Shown piece after piece: positions 61,301 to 64,000 of a DNA stretch of 64,000 nucleotides (the stretch's first letter is position 1; each line of letters starts with the position of its first letter). Source of the stretch: Rhopalosiphum padi (taxonomy: Eukaryota > Arthropoda > Insecta > Hemiptera > Aphididae); contig NW_026869996.1 of assembly GCF_020882245.1 (NCBI RefSeq), positions 3,333,592 to 3,397,591 of the forward strand. The letters run 5' to 3'. Below the pieces are notes generated by a model. The model had not been told where the DNA came from and made no database searches. It saw only the letters and a list, made by a program, of their open reading frames with translations. Both the position numbers and the translations under genes were made by a program.

Positions 61301-64000
61301 GGTTTTTATGGGGTTTTTTGATGAATTAATGGTATTTTTAATAAATTTCAAGGAAATTTCTGGTTTTTAATCATATATTATGGGTGTTTTGTTAAGGAAA
61401 AATGTTAAATTTAATTTATTTGATGGATTTAAAGCGGTTTTTTGATGAATTAATGGTATTTTTTTAATAAATTTCTGGTTTTTAATAATTTATTATGGGG
61501 GTTTGTTAAGGAAAAATGTTAAATTTATTATATTGATGGATTTAAAGCAGTTTTTTGATGAATTAATGGTATTTTTAATAAATTTCATGAATTTATGGTT
61601 TTTTTAATACTTTTTAAGGAAATTTCTGGTTTTAAATCATTTATTATGGGGGTTTGTTAAGGAAAATATTAAATTTAATGTATTTGATGGTATTAAATCG
61701 TTTATTATTGGGGGTTGTTAAGGAAAAATTTTAAATTTAATTTAATTGATGGATTTAAAGCGGTTTTTATGGGGTTTTTTGATGAATTAATGGTATTTTT
61801 AATTAATTTTAAGGAAATTTATGGTGTTTAATCATTTATTTTGGGGGTTTGTTAAGAAAATTGTTAAATTTAATTTAATTGATGGTTTTAAATCGGTTTT
61901 TATGGGGTTTTTTAATGAATTAATGGTATTTTTAATTAATTTTAAGGAAATTTCTGGTTTTTAATCATTTATTATGGGGGTTTGTTAAGGAAAAATGTTA
62001 AATTTAATTTATTTGATGGATTTAAAGCGGTTTTTTGATGAATTAATGGTATTTTTAATAAATTTTTGGTTTTTAATCATTTATTATGGGGGTTTGTTAA
62101 GGAAAAATGTTTAAATATAATTTATTTGATGGATTTAAAGCGGTTTTTATGGGTTTTTTGATGAATTAATGGTATTTTTAATTAATTTTAAGGAAATTTA
62201 TGGTGTTTAATCATTTATTATGGGGGTTTGTTAAGAAAATTGTTAAATTTAATTTAATTGATGGTTATAAATCGGTTTTTATGGGGTTTTTTAATGAATT
62301 AATGGTATTTTTAATTAAATTTAAGGAAATTTCTGGTTTTTAATCATTTATTATGGGGTTTGTTAAGGAAATATGTTAAATTTAATTTAATTGATGGATT
62401 TAAAGCAGTTTTTATGGGGTTTTTTGATGAATTAATGGTATTTTTAATAAATTTCAATGAAATTTCTGGTTTTTAATCATATATTATGGGTGTTTTGTAA
62501 GGAAAAATGTTAAATTTAATTTAATTTGATGGATTTAAAGCGGTTTTTTGATGAATTAATGGTATTTTTTAATAAATTTCTGGTTTTTAATAATTTATTA
62601 TGGGGGTTTGTTAAGGAAAAATGTTAAATTTATTATATTTGATGGATTTAAATCAGTTTTTTGATGAATTAATGGTATTTTTAATAAATTTCATGAATTT
62701 ATGGTTTTTTTAATACTTTTTAAGGAAATTTCTGGTTTTAAATCATTTATTAAGGGGGTTTGTTAAGGAAAAATATTAAATTTAATGTATTTGATGGTAT
62801 TAAATCGTTTATTATTGGGGGTTGTTAAGGAAAAATTTTAATTTAATTTAATTGATGGATTTAAAGCGGTTTTTATGGGGTTTTTTGATGAATTAATGGT
62901 ATTTTTAATTAATTTTAAGGAAATTTCTGGTTTTTAATCATATATTATGGGTGTTTTGTTAAGGAAAAATGTTAAATTTAATTTATTTGATGGATTTAAA
63001 GCGGTTTTTTGATGAATTAATGGTATTTTTTAATAAATTTCTGGTTTTTAATAATTTATTATGGGGGTTTGTTAAGGAAAAATGTTAAATTTATTATATT
63101 TGATGGATTTAAAGCAGTTTTTTGATGAATTAATGGTATTTTTAATAAATTTCATGAATTTATGGTTTTTTTAATACTTTTTAAGGAAATTTCTGGTTTT
63201 AAATCATTTATTATGGGGGTTTGTTAAGGAAAAATATTAAATTTAATGTATTTGATGGTATTAAATCGTTTATTATTAGGGGTTGTTAAGGAAAAATTTT
63301 AAATTTAATTTAATTGATGGATTTAAAGCGGTTTTTATGGGGTTTTTTTGATGAATTAATGGTATTTTTAATTAATTTTAAGGAAATTTCTGGTTTTTTA
63401 ATCATTTATTATGGGGGTTTGTTAAGGAAATATGTTAAATTTAATTTAATTGATGGATTTAAAGCGGTTTTTATGGGGTTTTTTGATGAATTAATGGTAT
63501 TTTTAATAAATTTTAAGGAAATTTCTGGTTTTTAATCATATATTATGGGTGTTTTGTTAAGGAAAAATGTTAAATTTAATTTATTTGATGGATTTAAAGC
63601 GGTTTTTTTGATGAATTAATGGTATTTTTAATAAATTTCTGGTTTTTAATCATTTATTATGGGTGTTTTGTTAAGGAAAAATGTTAAATTTAATTTATTT
63701 GATGGATTTAAAGCGGTTTTTTGATGAATTAATGGTATTTTTAATAAATTTCTGGTTTTTAATCATTTATTATGGGGGTTTGTTAAGGAAAAATGTTAAA
63801 TATAATTTATTTGATGGATTTAAAGCGGTTTTTTATGGGGTTTTTTGATGAATTAATGGTATTTTTAATTAATTTTAAGGAAATTTCTGGTTTTTAATCT
63901 TTTATTATGGGGGTTTGTTAAGGAAAAATGTTAAATTTAATTTAATGGATGGATATAAAGCAGTTTTTTGATGAATTAATAATATTTTTAATAAATTTCA
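55371..64000 (+). repeat. Satellite B, rearranged HOR region
   Basis: The landmark continues at 56963, 58421, 58883, 59735, 60198, 61586, 62692 and 63153, with steps of 1592, 1458, 462, 852, 463, 1388, 1106 and 461 bp. The 462-bp pair persists, but the 1165/1595 alternation is lost. Variants such as TTATTTTGGGGG (55623 and 61839) and TTAAGGGGG (57022 and 62751) recur about 5.7-6.2 kb apart, suggesting a larger, partly overwritten duplication. Confidence 0.75.

Larger units (their letters stand above)
42495..64000 (+). repeat. Satellite B array, forward orientation
   Basis: Tandem monomers of about 110-134 bp built from GATGAATTAATGGTATTTTT, TTTCTGGTTTTTAATCAT, TTATGGGGGTTTGTTAAGG and GATGGATTTAAAGCGG. 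Successive GTTAAGG landmarks at 44616, 44728, 44862, 44985, 45099 and 45213 give steps of 112, 134, 123, 114 and 114 bp. The shorter types mostly lack TTTTATGGGG or TTTTAAGGAAA segments. The plus strand has very little C. Short ORFs of 62-83 codons recur but change frame from one monomer to the next. No gene, RNA or transposon is seen. Confidence 0.95.

Noticed and set aside
44627..63535. Recurring ORFs of 62-83 codons in satellite B with hydrophobic, protein-like translations
   Set aside because: Successive monomers are read in different frames within one ORF, monomer lengths are mostly not multiples of three, and the same ORF recurs only with the repeat. No start context or splice signals were seen.
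42495..64000. Telomeric repeats or G-quadruplex arrays
   Set aside because: No TTAGG or TTAGGG tandem is present, and G runs are only one or two per monomer, too widely spaced for a convincing quadruplex.

Overview
This window is almost entirely satellite DNA from a very AT-rich eukaryotic genome. The low GC, nested tandem repeats, absence of any recognisable gene and the 500-N scaffold gap suggest an assembled animal chromosome, possibly an insect. The sequence does not identify the species. I found no complete protein-coding gene, rRNA, tRNA, CRISPR array or recognisable transposon. The short ORFs are products of repetition.

Region A (1-39536) is a higher-order repeat (HOR) array of 13 units, the last one truncated. 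Each unit is built from an AT-rich monomer of about 183 bp plus non-monomer cassettes: a linker, a CpG-rich block of about 117 bp containing a CTCF-like word, and two related minus-strand 'exon-like' cassettes (alpha and beta), each preceded by a pyrimidine tract and AG. Unit lengths are 3422, 3239, 5042, 3677, 3492, 2690, 2325, 2874, 2690, 2873, 2873, 2873 and 1466 (partial). Many of the differences are whole multiples of 183 bp. Others match insertion of an extra beta-containing block, as expected from unequal exchange in monomer register.

At 39536/39537 array A stops inside a monomer and a second, unrelated satellite (B) begins. B has monomers of about 110-134 bp. From 39537 to 41994 it runs in reverse orientation as a diverged subfamily (B-prime). 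A gap of exactly 500 N follows (41995-42494). From 42495 to the window end B runs in the opposite orientation, with extreme strand asymmetry (very few C on the plus strand). Between about 42.5 and 55.4 kb B forms a HOR of about 3.22 kb marked by a landmark at spacings of about 463, 1165 and 1595 bp. After 55.4 kb the order breaks down.

The most interesting signals are the exon-like and CpG-rich cassettes carried inside array A, the exact monomer-register length changes, the clean A/B junction, and the subfamily and orientation switch at the gap. Two stretches (about 8.0-12.4 kb and 60.0-62.9 kb) are dense in single-base indels and may be poorly polished assembly.
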